Of a stretch of 64,000 bases of DNA, positions 18,344 through 27,826 are shown one piece after another (position 1 is the stretch's first letter; the number at the start of each line of letters is the position of its first letter). The notes under the pieces are model-generated. The model had not been told where the DNA came from. It searched no databases and worked only from the letters and a program-made list of their open reading frames with translations. The stretch comes from Azospira sp. I13 (GTDB lineage Bacteria; Pseudomonadota; Gammaproteobacteria; Burkholderiales; Rhodocyclaceae), in NCBI RefSeq assembly GCF_003112695.1, contig NZ_BFBP01000011.1, positions 15,401 through 79,400 on the forward strand, given 5' to 3'. The position numbers and the translations under genes are program-made.

Positions 18344-19468
18344 ATGCGCCTCGCCAGCCTGGCGCTCCATGCCTACCAGTTGCCCTTGCGCCGAGCCTGG
18401 CGCAGTGCGGCCGGAGGCATGACTCAGCGCAGCGGCTGGCTGCTGCGCCTGAAGAACGGGGAAGGACGGTGCGGTTACGGCGATTGCGCACCGCTGCCGG
18501 CCATCGGTACCGAATCGCCCTCTAGCGCCCTGGCTGCCCTGCAGGCATGGAAAGCATGGCTCCCCGGCATGAGCGCGGCAGACGCCCTGGCCCGCCTCAC
18601 CGCCCTGCCCCTTGATGCACCGGCCCCAGCTGCCCGCTGCGCCCTGGAAACGGCACTCCTCGATCTGCTGGCACAAGAAGCAGGCATTCCCCTGGCCCGC
18701 TATTTGGGTGCTGGCAACACCGCCACGACTGCCGTACCGGTCAACGCCGCCCTGGGCGCCCTGGCGGATATTGCGCCTGGCGACGTGGCCCAGGCCCTGG
18801 AGGCCGGCCACGGCGTACTCAAACTCAAGGTTGGCCTGGGTCCGCCCGCCCTTGAATTGCAACAGCTCCGACAACTGGCCGAAGTCCTGCCCCCTGGCAT
18901 TACCCTGCGCCTGGACGCCAATCGGGCCTGGGAAATGGAATACGCCTGCACCATGATCGACGGCCTGGCCAGCCTGCCGGTGGAATCCCTGGAAGAGCCC
19001 CTGCAGAGGCCCAACTGGCCCGAATGGCGAGCCCTGCAGGCTCGCTGCACCTTTCCCCTGGCGGTGGATGAATCCCTGGCGCAGTTCCCGGCGGATTCCT
19101 GGCAGGAAGCCGGCCTCCGCCGCCTGATTCTCAAGCCGCCCCGCCTGGGAGGCCTCCTGGCATCCCGGGAACTGGCTCAGGCCTTCATCGCCACGGGTGG
19201 TGACTGCGTGGTGACCAGCAGCCTGGAATCGAGTTGCGGCATCCTGGCGGCAACCCACCTGGCCCTGGCCATCAACAGCCGCCATCCCACCAACCAGACC
19301 GGATACCAGGGCGGAAATCCGGCCCATGGGCTGGCAACGGCCACCTGGCTGGAAGCCAACCTGGGCCCGCCCACCTTGCCCCGGCAGGGGCGGATACCAT
19401 GCCCAGCGTTACCCGGGCTAGGATTTACACCCTTCCCTTCGGTGAAATTTGCAGAAAATGGGGGCTGA
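18344..19468 (+). CDS. menC: o-Succinylbenzoate synthase
   Basis: A 374-residue enolase-superfamily enzyme dehydrating SHCHC to o-succinylbenzoate in menaquinone synthesis. The active-site pattern is visible: LKLKVGLG (KxK), LRLDANRAW (Asp), VESLEEPL (Glu), LAVDESLA (Asp) and RLILKPPRLGG (Lys). The protein is divergent from E. coli MenC; the preceding menB settles which enolase-superfamily member it is. The start at 18344 lies 10 bases after menB. The C-terminal ~30 residues (PALPGLGFTPFPSVKF) are not conserved. Confidence 0.88.
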   Translation: MRLASLALHAYQLPLRRAWRSAAGGMTQRSGWLLRLKNGEGRCGYGDCAPLPAIGTESPSSALAALQAWKAWLPGMSAADALARLTALPLDAPAPAARCALETALLDLLAQEAGIPLARYLGAGNTATTAVPVNAALGALADIAPGDVAQALEAGHGVLKLKVGLGPPALELQQLRQLAEVLPPGITLRLDANRAWEMEYACTMIDGLASLPVESLEEPLQRPNWPEWRALQARCTFPLAVDESLAQFPADSWQEAGLRRLILKPPRLGGLLASRELAQAFIATGGDCVVTSSLESSCGILAATHLALAINSRHPTNQTGYQGGNPAHGLATATWLEANLGPPTLPRQGRIPCPALPGLGFTPFPSVKFAENGG

Positions 19469-19533
19469 CGCGGAACCCGGGCATAATGGCCAGTCATGAC
19501 AACGACAATTAGCGATGGAGGTCGCTAGACACT

Positions 19534-20448
19534 ATGGAACTCCTCACCTTGTTGGCCCTGATCCTCATCGGCCTCGGCATTCTTGGCATCCGCATCATCA
19601 ACCAGCAGACCGTGGCCGTGGTGGAAACCCTGGGGCGTTTCTCCCGCACCCTGGAACCAGGCCTGAACTGGATATTTTTCCCCTTCCAGCGCGTTGCCGG
19701 CCTGCTATCCCTGCGCATCGACGAGGTTCAGAGCACCGTGGAAGTAAAGACTTCCGACAACATGTTCGTCTCCCTGCCGGTCAGCCTGATGATCCGCGTC
19801 ACCCCGGAGCGGGCCAGCGACGCCTGGTACAAGCTGCAGAATGCCTCCGGCCAGATTTCCACCTGGGTGCTCAACACCATCCGCGCCATCGCCGCCTCCA
19901 TGACCCTGGAAGACCTGTTCAAGGATCGGGACCACCTGGTCACCCAGGTGGAAAACGCCCTTTCTGAAAAGTTGGCCGAATTCGGCTACGTGCTGGAGGC
20001 CGTGCTGGTGGACCAACCCTCCGTCTCTCACGACGTGCAGGCCTCTTTCAATCGGGTAGTCGCAGCCAAACGGGAACGGGAAGCGGCGGAGCAAGAAGCA
20101 GAAGCCCAACGCATCAAGACCGTGCGCCAGGCCGAGGCCGAAGCCGAAGCCCAGCGCGCCCGGGCCAAGGGCCTCGCAGACTCTCGCAAACTGCTGGCTG
20201 AAGGCCTGCGGGAATCACTGGCGGATTTCGAGAAATACAACGTCAATTCCAGCGAAGCATTGACCGTGCTGCTGGAAACCAACCGTATCGACGCCATGCG
20301 CGACATCGGCAAACACGGCAATCTGCTGGTACTGGATATGGCCCGCGAAAACGGCCAACAGGGCGCCCTGCTTGGCCTGGCAGCCCGGATCGCCAAGGGT
20401 GGCAATCCTGGGGAAACGAAGGAACACGGGGCCCAGCATCCCCAGTAG
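19534..20448 (+). CDS. SPFH/Band 7 membrane protein (stomatin/QmcA-like)
   Basis: A 304-residue membrane-anchored protein. One N-terminal transmembrane helix (LLTLLALILIGLGILGI) is followed by the SPFH domain (~25-190, TVAVVETLGRFSRTLEPGLNW, VEVKTSDNMFVSLPVSLMIRV). A charged coiled coil rich in Ala, Glu and Arg (AAEQEAEAQRIKTVRQAEAEAEAQRARAK region, ~175-220) leads to oligomerisation. Such proteins scaffold membrane microdomains or regulate FtsH-type proteases. No NfeD partner gene is adjacent. The Shine-Dalgarno GGAGG sits in the loop of a small hairpin (TAGCGA 19510-19515 pairing TCGCTA 19522-19527), 12 bases from the ATG. Confidence 0.85.
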   Translation: MELLTLLALILIGLGILGIRIINQQTVAVVETLGRFSRTLEPGLNWIFFPFQRVAGLLSLRIDEVQSTVEVKTSDNMFVSLPVSLMIRVTPERASDAWYKLQNASGQISTWVLNTIRAIAASMTLEDLFKDRDHLVTQVENALSEKLAEFGYVLEAVLVDQPSVSHDVQASFNRVVAAKREREAAEQEAEAQRIKTVRQAEAEAEAQRARAKGLADSRKLLAEGLRESLADFEKYNVNSSEALTVLLETNRIDAMRDIGKHGNLLVLDMARENGQQGALLGLAARIAKGGNPGETKEHGAQHPQ

Positions 20449-20545
20449 TAGGAAATGCCTGAACAGCCCGCCAGTGGGAGGGCTTGTTCAGGGAATCGTC
20501 ACCGGCCCACACCGACGCAAACACCGAACTTCACCCCATAACCAG

Positions 20546-20926
20546 GAGATTTTTCAGGACCCCAGATACGGGGAACGCGGGAAGGGAGATTTGCAACTGC
20601 GGGAACGCTTCTGGAAACCCGCCGTAAAAGCTTCTGGGGTACGTTACCGCCGTCCCTACCAAACACGCCACACCTACGCCAGCATGATGCTTTCAGCGGG
20701 AGAGCCGCCGATGTGGGTAGCCCATCAGATGGGACACAGTGACCAGACCATGATTTTCCGGGTCTATGGCCGATGGATTCCTGGGACTGAGCCGGAAGCT
20801 GGAAACAAAGCAGTCAGGCTATTTGGAGGGCACTTGGAAAAAGCTGGCAAAAAGCTGGCATTCCCGAGCCAAAACAGCCCCACCACACCCCAAGAAGAGG
20901 AAATTACAAAAGAAAAAAGCCCTTGA
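20546..20926 (+). pseudogene. Truncated phage-type tyrosine recombinase (integrase remnant)
   Basis: About 126 codons match only the C-terminal catalytic part of a tyrosine integrase: EIFQDPRYGERG, RFWKPAVKASGVRYRRPYQ, then RHTYASMMLSAGE (catalytic Arg), VAHQMGHSDQTM (His) and the nucleophile Tyr in FRVYGRWIPG. The N-terminal arm and core-binding domains (most of a ~400-residue protein) are absent; upstream the frame runs into the SPFH gene with no homology and no start codon that makes sense. The stop lies inside the terminator hairpin next to tRNA-Ser. It is the scar of an element that once used this tRNA gene as attachment site. Confidence 0.85.
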
Positions 20927-20943
20927 TTTACAAGGGCTTTTTA
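20913..20943. terminator. Terminator of the tRNA-Ser transcript
   Basis: AAAAAGCCCTTG (20914-20925) pairs with CAAGGGCTTTTT (20931-20942) around a 5-base loop, with A/T-runs on both sides. On the minus strand it ends the tRNA-Ser transcript, and on the plus strand that of the integrase remnant. Confidence 0.88.
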
Positions 20944-20952
20944 TCTAATTCG

Positions 20953-21043
20953 TGGCGGAGAGGGGGGGATTCGAACCCCCGTCAGGGTATTACCCTGAAC
21001 ACGCTTTCCAGGCGTGCGACTTAAACCACTCATCCACCTCTCC
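20953..21043 (-). tRNA. tRNA-Ser (anticodon GGA)
   Basis: A 91-base class II tRNA with encoded CCA. The acceptor stem pairs GGAGAGG with CCTCTCC, discriminator G. The anticodon loop CTGGAAA gives GGA. A long variable arm follows, then the T-arm GGGGG-TTCGAAT-CCCCC. An integrase remnant lies just past its 3' end, the usual place for a tRNA-targeting attachment site. Confidence 0.97.
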
Positions 21044-21056
21044 GCGAAAGATCGCC

Positions 21057-21084
21057 ATTATAGACATGATTTGATGAAATGCAA
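21057..21084 (-). promoter_or_regulatory. tRNA-Ser promoter
   Basis: On the minus strand, TTGCAT (21079-21084), a 16-base spacer and a consensus TATAAT (21057-21062), 13 bases before the tRNA 5' end. Confidence 0.75.
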
Positions 21085-21132
21085 CCCTTTTCTGAAAATC
21101 ACCGTACTCTCGACCAAAAGACCAGGTTCTGC

Positions 21133-21153
21133 GCCACGTCATCCTGACGTGGC
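21133..21153 (-). terminator. Hairpin after tilS (possible transcript end)
   Basis: GCCACGTCA (21133-21141) and TGACGTGGC (21145-21153) form a perfect 9-bp stem with a 3-base loop just past the tilS stop. No clear U-run follows on the minus strand, so intrinsic termination is doubtful. Confidence 0.4.
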
Positions 21154-22552
21154 AACTGGCGAGGCCTAGGCTTCAGTCCATTCCAGCAGCCATCCCAGTT
21201 CCTCGGGAGCAGCCAGAAAATCTTCGGCAATCCCAACTCCCGGAACCCATGCCGGCCGGCTGTCGATCCACAGGATGGGCAACTGGCATCGGCGCCAGGG
21301 AGGTACGGCAGACTCTTGCAGGAGCTTTTTCAAGGGCCGCCCCGGGCGCCCCGGCAATTGCAGGCGTTCCCCACCCTGACGTAAGCGAAAAATGGCAGCA
21401 GGGTCCATCAATCGGGCGGCAACGCCCTGCCCCCGGGCGGCACGACAGACAATGCGGCCTGTCCCCCAGGACAGGTCGGCCCCGCCCTGCCAGGACAGAG
21501 GCGCGAGAGGCAGGTCTTGATCCGCCTCAGCTTCAAGATATACCCGGCCCCGCCAGGCATGGACCACCCAGGCGCCAAGCCGCCAGGCCACCTCACCGTC
21601 TTCGGCGCTGTTCAGCAGCTGGTGCCACAGGTCCGCCAGGGCGAGCTGGGCCGGCATGGGAGCACCGGCCTGGCGCAACCAGTAGCGCAGAAGATTGCGC
21701 CCCCGGGATGGAGAGAGGCGGCGCAGTGGCGCTAACTGCAGTTGCGCACCCACACCAACCTGCGCCAGGTCCAGGATGGCTAGGTCCTCCAGCAAGCCTT
21801 CCGCCTCGCCCGCCAGGCTGGCAGCCCGGCCGAGGCTTTCCTCAACGGGGAAGCGCTGGCGCAGGAGCGGCATGACCTGATGGCGCAGGAAGTTGCGGGA
21901 ATAGCGCCCGTCGGCATTGCTTTCATCCTCGATCCAGGCGAGCCCCTGCTGTTGCAGCCAGGCTTCGATATCGACCCGAGCGATCTCCAGGAGTGGGCGC
22001 AGCAGCAGGATGGGGGACACTCCCGGGGCGGCATCGAGCCAGCGCCGGGGCGGCATCGCCGCCAGGCCCCGGATGCCGGAACCCCGCAGCAGGTTAAAAA
22101 GCACAGTCTCGGCCTGATCCTCGCGGTGGTGCCCGAGGAGGAGCACATCCGTCGCCAGGGCGGCAAAGATGTCGTAGCGGGCGCGCCGGGCGGCGGCCTC
22201 CAGCCCTTCCCCCGGCATTTTCGTAACGCTGACGGCATGGGTCTGCAACGGCACCTTCAATTGCAGGCAGAGCCGGGAGCAGAATGCCGCCCAGTCATCG
22301 GCGTTGGGTGACAAACCGTGATGGATATGAACCGCGGATAGCTGCCAGTCCCGGCGAGGCCCTTCCCGGGCCAGGGCGGCCAGCAGGGCAACGGAATCCC
22401 GGCCGCCAGACAGGGCAACGGTCAGCCGGCGGGGAGCAACGGGGGAAAGCGGATGGCCAGCGGCCGGAGGGAGCGGGGCCAGTGCCCCGTCTTGGGCCGG
22501 ATCGACCACCGCCAGCAACTCGGCCAGGCGGTCGGCGATCCGGAGGTGAAGC

Positions 22553-23521
<969 letters not shown>

Positions 23522-23669
23522 CGAGATTGGGAATTTTTGGCAGGGGCGTATTCTACCCCAAACCCCGCCATCCTCGCGTTTGCCCTGGCAACCGGGCGAA
23601 TGGGGCGGGAATCCGGGCTAGCCTGCCGCTATGAATTCGGCTGGCACAGATGAAAATGCTGGCCGCCGC

Positions 23670-25856
23670 TCAAGTGCTGGAGCCACCGGCCAGACGCACG
23701 GCCAAAGCATCGAGCAACTGCAGCAAGGCATCGGAAGCCAGGAATAACGCCCCCAGGCACTCAGAACAGGCGTCAAACGACTGACTCTCCCGCAGGGCGG
23801 CCAATTGCGCAGTCTGCTCGGACAGGCGGCCAAGCAGGCGGAAACACTCATGGATTTCGCTGCTGGCCCCGGTGGGCGCCGAAATCATCAGCCATTCGCT
23901 CAGGCCACAGGTGTCGAAAGCCGGCGGCATTGCTGCATCCCCGTCCTCCCGGCTGGCCAGCCATCCGGAAACCTGTTCCCGCCACTGCCGATGGTCGTGA
24001 CGCAGATGGAACAGGTCGTAGAGGCCGCGATGCCAGGACAGCCCTTCCAGGGCCGTCCATTCCCGGCGCGCCCGATAGCCTTCGACCCACGGCAGGACAG
24101 CCTCTGCCGCCATGGGCCGGCCAATGCCGTAACCCTGGCCGACATGACAACCCATGGCCACCAGCAACATGCCGTGCTCCGGGTCTTCCACCCCTTCGGC
24201 CACCAGGCTGCGGCCGAACACTTCGGCGATCTGCACCACCGCCTGGATGATGGTCGGATCTTCCCGGTGCTGGAACAGGTTGCGCACGAAAAGCTGATCG
24301 ATCTTGATGGTGGATGCCGGCAACTGGTGCAGATAGGCCAGGGAGGAGTAGCCGGTACCAAAATCATCCAGGGCAAAGCGGATGCCCATGGCCGAACAGG
24401 CGCGCATGATGTCGCGTACGTGGGCCATATCCTCCAGCACGGAGGATTCGAGAATTTCGATTTCCAGGGATTCGGCCCGGCCGCCCGGCACGTCGGCCAA
24501 CGCATGACGGACCCGCTCGGGGAAATCCGGCAGTTGCAGGTGGCGCCCGGCGATATTGATGCTGATGCAGGTTTCCAGCCCGGCAATGCGCCAGGACACC
24601 GCCTGGGCCAGAGCCTCCCGCATCACCCACTCCCCCAGGGCAATGATGAAATCACTGTTTTCCACCACCGGCAGGAAGTCTCCCGGCGGCACCATGCCCT
24701 GCTCCGGGTGGAACCAGCGCAGCAGGGCCTCGAAGCCGAGCACCCGGCCGCTGGGCATATCCACCTTGGGCTGGTAGAACAGGCGGAATTCCCGATTCAC
24801 CAGGGCCAGTTCAAGCCGGCGCAGCAGTTCCCGCCGGGCGTGGGTGCGCCGGTCCTGGTCGCCGTCGAAGAGGCGGAAGTAGCCGCGGGATTCCTGCTTG
24901 GCCTGGTGCAGGGCAATTTGGGCGTGGCGCACCAGGGTGTCGCCATCCGGGGAATCCGTCGGCAGCAGGGCAATACCGGCGGAAAAAGTGAGATCCAGCA
25001 CCTCCCCCGCCACTTCCAGAGGCGTCCGGTTGGTCTGGAGGATGCGCACGATGCGCTCATCCACATCCTCCCAGCCTCCCAGGTCCGGCAGGAGCAGCAC
25101 GAACTCGTCCCCGGCAATGCGGGCCAGCAGTTCCCCCGGGTGGAGGGAGGCCCCCAAACGCTGCCCCAGGGCAATCAGCACCTGATTGCCCAGATCACTT
25201 CCCCGGGCTTCATTGAAGGGGCGAAAATCGTCCAGATCCAGATGCACCAGGGCCAACCAGCGCCCCGTGGCACGGGCCTGAACCACAGCTTGCTGCAGGG
25301 TGGTGTTGAAGAGGATGGCGTTGGGCAGGCCGGTGAGGGGGTCGTAATAGGCCGTCTGTTCCACCCGGTGCTGCACCTCCAGCTCATAGCTGCGGCAAAG
25401 GGTAATGGAGCGCCCCAGGCGTTCAAGGATGGGGGAAAAGAGTTCGGGCAGGGAGAGCCGGGTGAGAGGGGCCGAGGCCCCCAGAAGCAGAATCACTCCA
25501 TGCCCGGGAACCGGCAAGCGCAATACCGTTCCCAAGGGCTTGCGCAGCTGCAGCGCCCCGAGCATCTCAGCCGCTTCCAGCATGGCCGGGGGGCCTGCCA
25601 GCAGGGCTTGAGGCAGTGCCAAACGCTCGCCCTTGCGCCGGATCAGGTGGTAATCCCCGATAGCCAGCTCCAGCACGGCCGTTTTCCCCCCCTCTTCCGG
25701 CCACCCCAACCACAGGCCCACCGGAAGGCCGGTGTGGTACATCAGACGCTGCAAGGTGCGCAGCATCAGGGGGGCCACATTGACCTCGCTGCCGATGGTC
25801 AGCGCCAGGTCGTAAAGGATGGCCAGAGCCTGTTCGTCGGCTACTGCCCGGCCCAA
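23670..25856 (-). CDS. GGDEF-EAL cyclic-di-GMP protein with CZB-like C-terminal domain
   Basis: A 728-residue signalling protein if it starts at the TTG at 25856; an ATG at 25976 would overlap the FIST gene by 136 bases and add a non-conserved extension. After a ~160-residue GAF-like region comes a GGDEF domain whose site reads AGDEF and which lacks the RxxD inhibitory site. The EAL domain looks intact: FEALLRW, INIAGRHL, DDFGTGYSSL, TIKIDQLF, AEGVEDPEHG, VGQGYGIGRPM. So phosphodiesterase activity is likely and cyclase activity uncertain. The last ~120 residues resemble the zinc-binding CZB domain (HDHRQW, CGLSEW, EIHECF). It follows the FIST sensor gene with a short overlap, suggesting one pathway. 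Confidence 0.85.
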   Translation of the reverse strand: MGRAVADEQALAILYDLALTIGSEVNVAPLMLRTLQRLMYHTGLPVGLWLGWPEEGGKTAVLELAIGDYHLIRRKGERLALPQALLAGPPAMLEAAEMLGALQLRKPLGTVLRLPVPGHGVILLLGASAPLTRLSLPELFSPILERLGRSITLCRSYELEVQHRVEQTAYYDPLTGLPNAILFNTTLQQAVVQARATGRWLALVHLDLDDFRPFNEARGSDLGNQVLIALGQRLGASLHPGELLARIAGDEFVLLLPDLGGWEDVDERIVRILQTNRTPLEVAGEVLDLTFSAGIALLPTDSPDGDTLVRHAQIALHQAKQESRGYFRLFDGDQDRRTHARRELLRRLELALVNREFRLFYQPKVDMPSGRVLGFEALLRWFHPEQGMVPPGDFLPVVENSDFIIALGEWVMREALAQAVSWRIAGLETCISINIAGRHLQLPDFPERVRHALADVPGGRAESLEIEILESSVLEDMAHVRDIMRACSAMGIRFALDDFGTGYSSLAYLHQLPASTIKIDQLFVRNLFQHREDPTIIQAVVQIAEVFGRSLVAEGVEDPEHGMLLVAMGCHVGQGYGIGRPMAAEAVLPWVEGYRARREWTALEGLSWHRGLYDLFHLRHDHRQWREQVSGWLASREDGDAAMPPAFDTCGLSEWLMISAPTGASSEIHECFRLLGRLSEQTAQLAALRESQSFDACSECLGALFLASDALLQLLDALAVRLAGGSST

Positions 25857-27031
25857 CGGCTTCTCCAGGGAATACCCACCAGGGTGGCGTTGTGGAACAG
25901 CGGATAGCCACCGCTCACTGCGGCACCGATTTCGCCGAGGGAGAGGGCACCACGCAGCCTCCCTTCGCCGAAGCATCCGGCCAGTTCCGCCAGCTCGGCA
26001 TCCATCCCGTCCTGGCCCAGGTGCATGCGCCGGCCAGCGCAGTAGAAAAGCAGCAGGGTATCCTGGGCACTTACCGGCAAGGCCGTCAGGCTGGCGACAA
26101 AGCGGGCCACGCCCTGGCCGGCACTACCAGCATCGAGAAGGGTGAGGACGGAATTGGGCGGAATCTCACCGACACAGATGATGCCGCCGGCCTCATCCAG
26201 GGCTACGGGAATGCGTACCAGCACTTCGCCATCCGCCCGCAGGATGCCAAAAGGGAAATGCACGGCGTAGGTGTAGAAATTCCCCCGATCGATGCTGACC
26301 CCGTACTGGCTGGCCATCATCTCGCCATACACCTCCAGGGCCGGGCGCCAGTCGATCTGGACGATGCGGTTGCCGCTGGCCGAGGTGGCGGTAATAACGT
26401 GATCAGGCACCCGGTAGCCATGTTCCAGCACGGCGCCATCATGCTGTGGCAGGAGTTGCAGCAGCACGCCATCGCCAATACAGCGCTGGTTGTCGAACAG
26501 GCAGGGAATGGGGACGAACCGCTCGGAGCCAGCATTGACGCCGGCGTAATGCACCCGGTCAGCCAAGGTTAGGTACCAGGCATCCAGGTGGGTGGCAATG
26601 TTCGGCACCATGGCATCGAAAATGCAGAACAGGGTAGCCTCGGTCTCACTGTCCCCCAGCACGGTATCCACATAATCGGCCAGTTGTGCGGCCAGTGCCT
26701 CCACCCGGTCCGGCCGGGAGACCCCCTCGACCAGCAAGGGGGCCGGGGTGCCCACCAGCGGCAGTAACAGAGCGCCCTGGCGCACCAGGCGGTTACCCAC
26801 CAACAGTGCTGGGAATACGGCGCCAGCCAGGGCAATGCCCGCACCTCTGCAAGCGGCCTGCAGGGTAGGAATGGATGCGGCAGACTCCTCCGACAGCAAG
26901 ACCAGCAGGGAAAACTCAGGATGCGCCTTCCGCCACGCAGCCAGCGCGGCATCAAGTGCAGCTTCGGTCAGCAATTCCAGGTAGCAGGAGGAATCCATAA
27001 AAATGGCCAGACGGTACAGATCAGCAGCCAT
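25841..27031 (-). CDS. FIST-domain sensory protein
   Basis: A 396-residue cytoplasmic protein with FIST N (~20-210) and FIST C (~215-385) domains. The C-terminal signature is GALSLGEIG followed by GGYPLFHNATLVGI, and the centre has YAVHFPFGI and the cysteine-bearing LLFYCAGRRMHLG. FIST proteins are proposed ligand sensors (amino acids, NO-linked partners) usually encoded beside signal-output genes; here the output is the overlapping GGDEF-EAL gene. No transmembrane helix is seen. Start at 27031 or the in-frame ATG at 26998; neither has a strong Shine-Dalgarno. Confidence 0.87.
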   Translation of the reverse strand: MAADLYRLAIFMDSSCYLELLTEAALDAALAAWRKAHPEFSLLVLLSEESAASIPTLQAACRGAGIALAGAVFPALLVGNRLVRQGALLLPLVGTPAPLLVEGVSRPDRVEALAAQLADYVDTVLGDSETEATLFCIFDAMVPNIATHLDAWYLTLADRVHYAGVNAGSERFVPIPCLFDNQRCIGDGVLLQLLPQHDGAVLEHGYRVPDHVITATSASGNRIVQIDWRPALEVYGEMMASQYGVSIDRGNFYTYAVHFPFGILRADGEVLVRIPVALDEAGGIICVGEIPPNSVLTLLDAGSAGQGVARFVASLTALPVSAQDTLLLFYCAGRRMHLGQDGMDAELAELAGCFGEGRLRGALSLGEIGAAVSGGYPLFHNATLVGIPWRSRWAGQ

Positions 27032-27205
27032 TCTCGCATAACAGCCCTGTTGTCATAAGGGCAATTGATGGGGCCGGAAATCATGAGGCAGGTCAAATCC
27101 CGTTCGCGGGAAGGGTTGTCTTGCCGGCGGGGCAAAGCGAGAATGCCTCCCGGACGGGGGGCCACCTCTGCCATACCCGATCCGTGACTCACTCCAGGGA
27201 AGACC

Positions 27206-27706
27206 ATGATCCAACGACTTCTTGCCGCTGCCTGCCTCGCGGCGATTCCCCTCTCCACCCCCCAGGCGGCAGAGCATCTGCCCCCGGTGGAGGTCTTTGT
27301 GCCTGTGCCCTGCCTGGCCTGCATCGACTGGGCAGAACACCTGCGGCAGAACGGCTTTACCGTGACCCTCAAGGAAACGACCGATATGGCGGCGGTAAAG
27401 AAGCGCCTCAAGGTACCGGCGGCCGTTGAGTCGGTTCATACCGCCCGGGTCGGCGGCTACTTCGTTGAAGGCCATGTACCGGCGGAGGACATCAAGGAAT
27501 TGCTGCGGGACAAGCCCAAGGCACGGGGTATTGCCGTCCCCGGCCTGCCGGCCGGCGCACCGGGAAGGGAAGCCTCCAGCCCGACTTGTGAACGGGGCTG
27601 CACGGTTCTCGATTCCGACCCGGCCCAGCGGGAAGTACGACGGGAGTTGTTCGACACCCTGCTGGTGGACATGAAGGGCCAGACCAAGATTTTCTCCCGG
27701 CACTGA
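27206..27706 (+). CDS. Exported DUF411-family protein with degenerate metal ligands
   Basis: A 166-residue periplasmic protein. A signal peptide (MIQRLLAAACLAAIPLSTPQAAE) precedes a DUF411 domain recognisable from WAEHLRQNGFTVTLKE, VHTARVGGYFVEGHVPAEDIKELL, RGIAVPGLPAGAPGRE and the end GQTKIFSRH. DUF411 proteins normally carry CGCC, SCHTA and PGMPxGSPGM and are linked to copper resistance. Here the first motif is CLAC, the second has Val in place of Cys, and both Met positions are Leu or Arg. Fold retained, most soft-metal ligands lost. Two extra Cys (SPTCERGC) precede the C-terminus. Monocistronic as far as visible. Confidence 0.85.
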   Translation: MIQRLLAAACLAAIPLSTPQAAEHLPPVEVFVPVPCLACIDWAEHLRQNGFTVTLKETTDMAAVKKRLKVPAAVESVHTARVGGYFVEGHVPAEDIKELLRDKPKARGIAVPGLPAGAPGREASSPTCERGCTVLDSDPAQREVRRELFDTLLVDMKGQTKIFSRH

Positions 27707-27826
27707 AGAGGCCAGATCCTCCTGGCCAGATCGTTCAGGCAAAGGCCAAAGCAATTACATCGACGCGATTACGACGTCGGCATCGGGGTGCTACACTCGC
27801 CCCTATTTTCCCCTGCGCGCTCCGCC

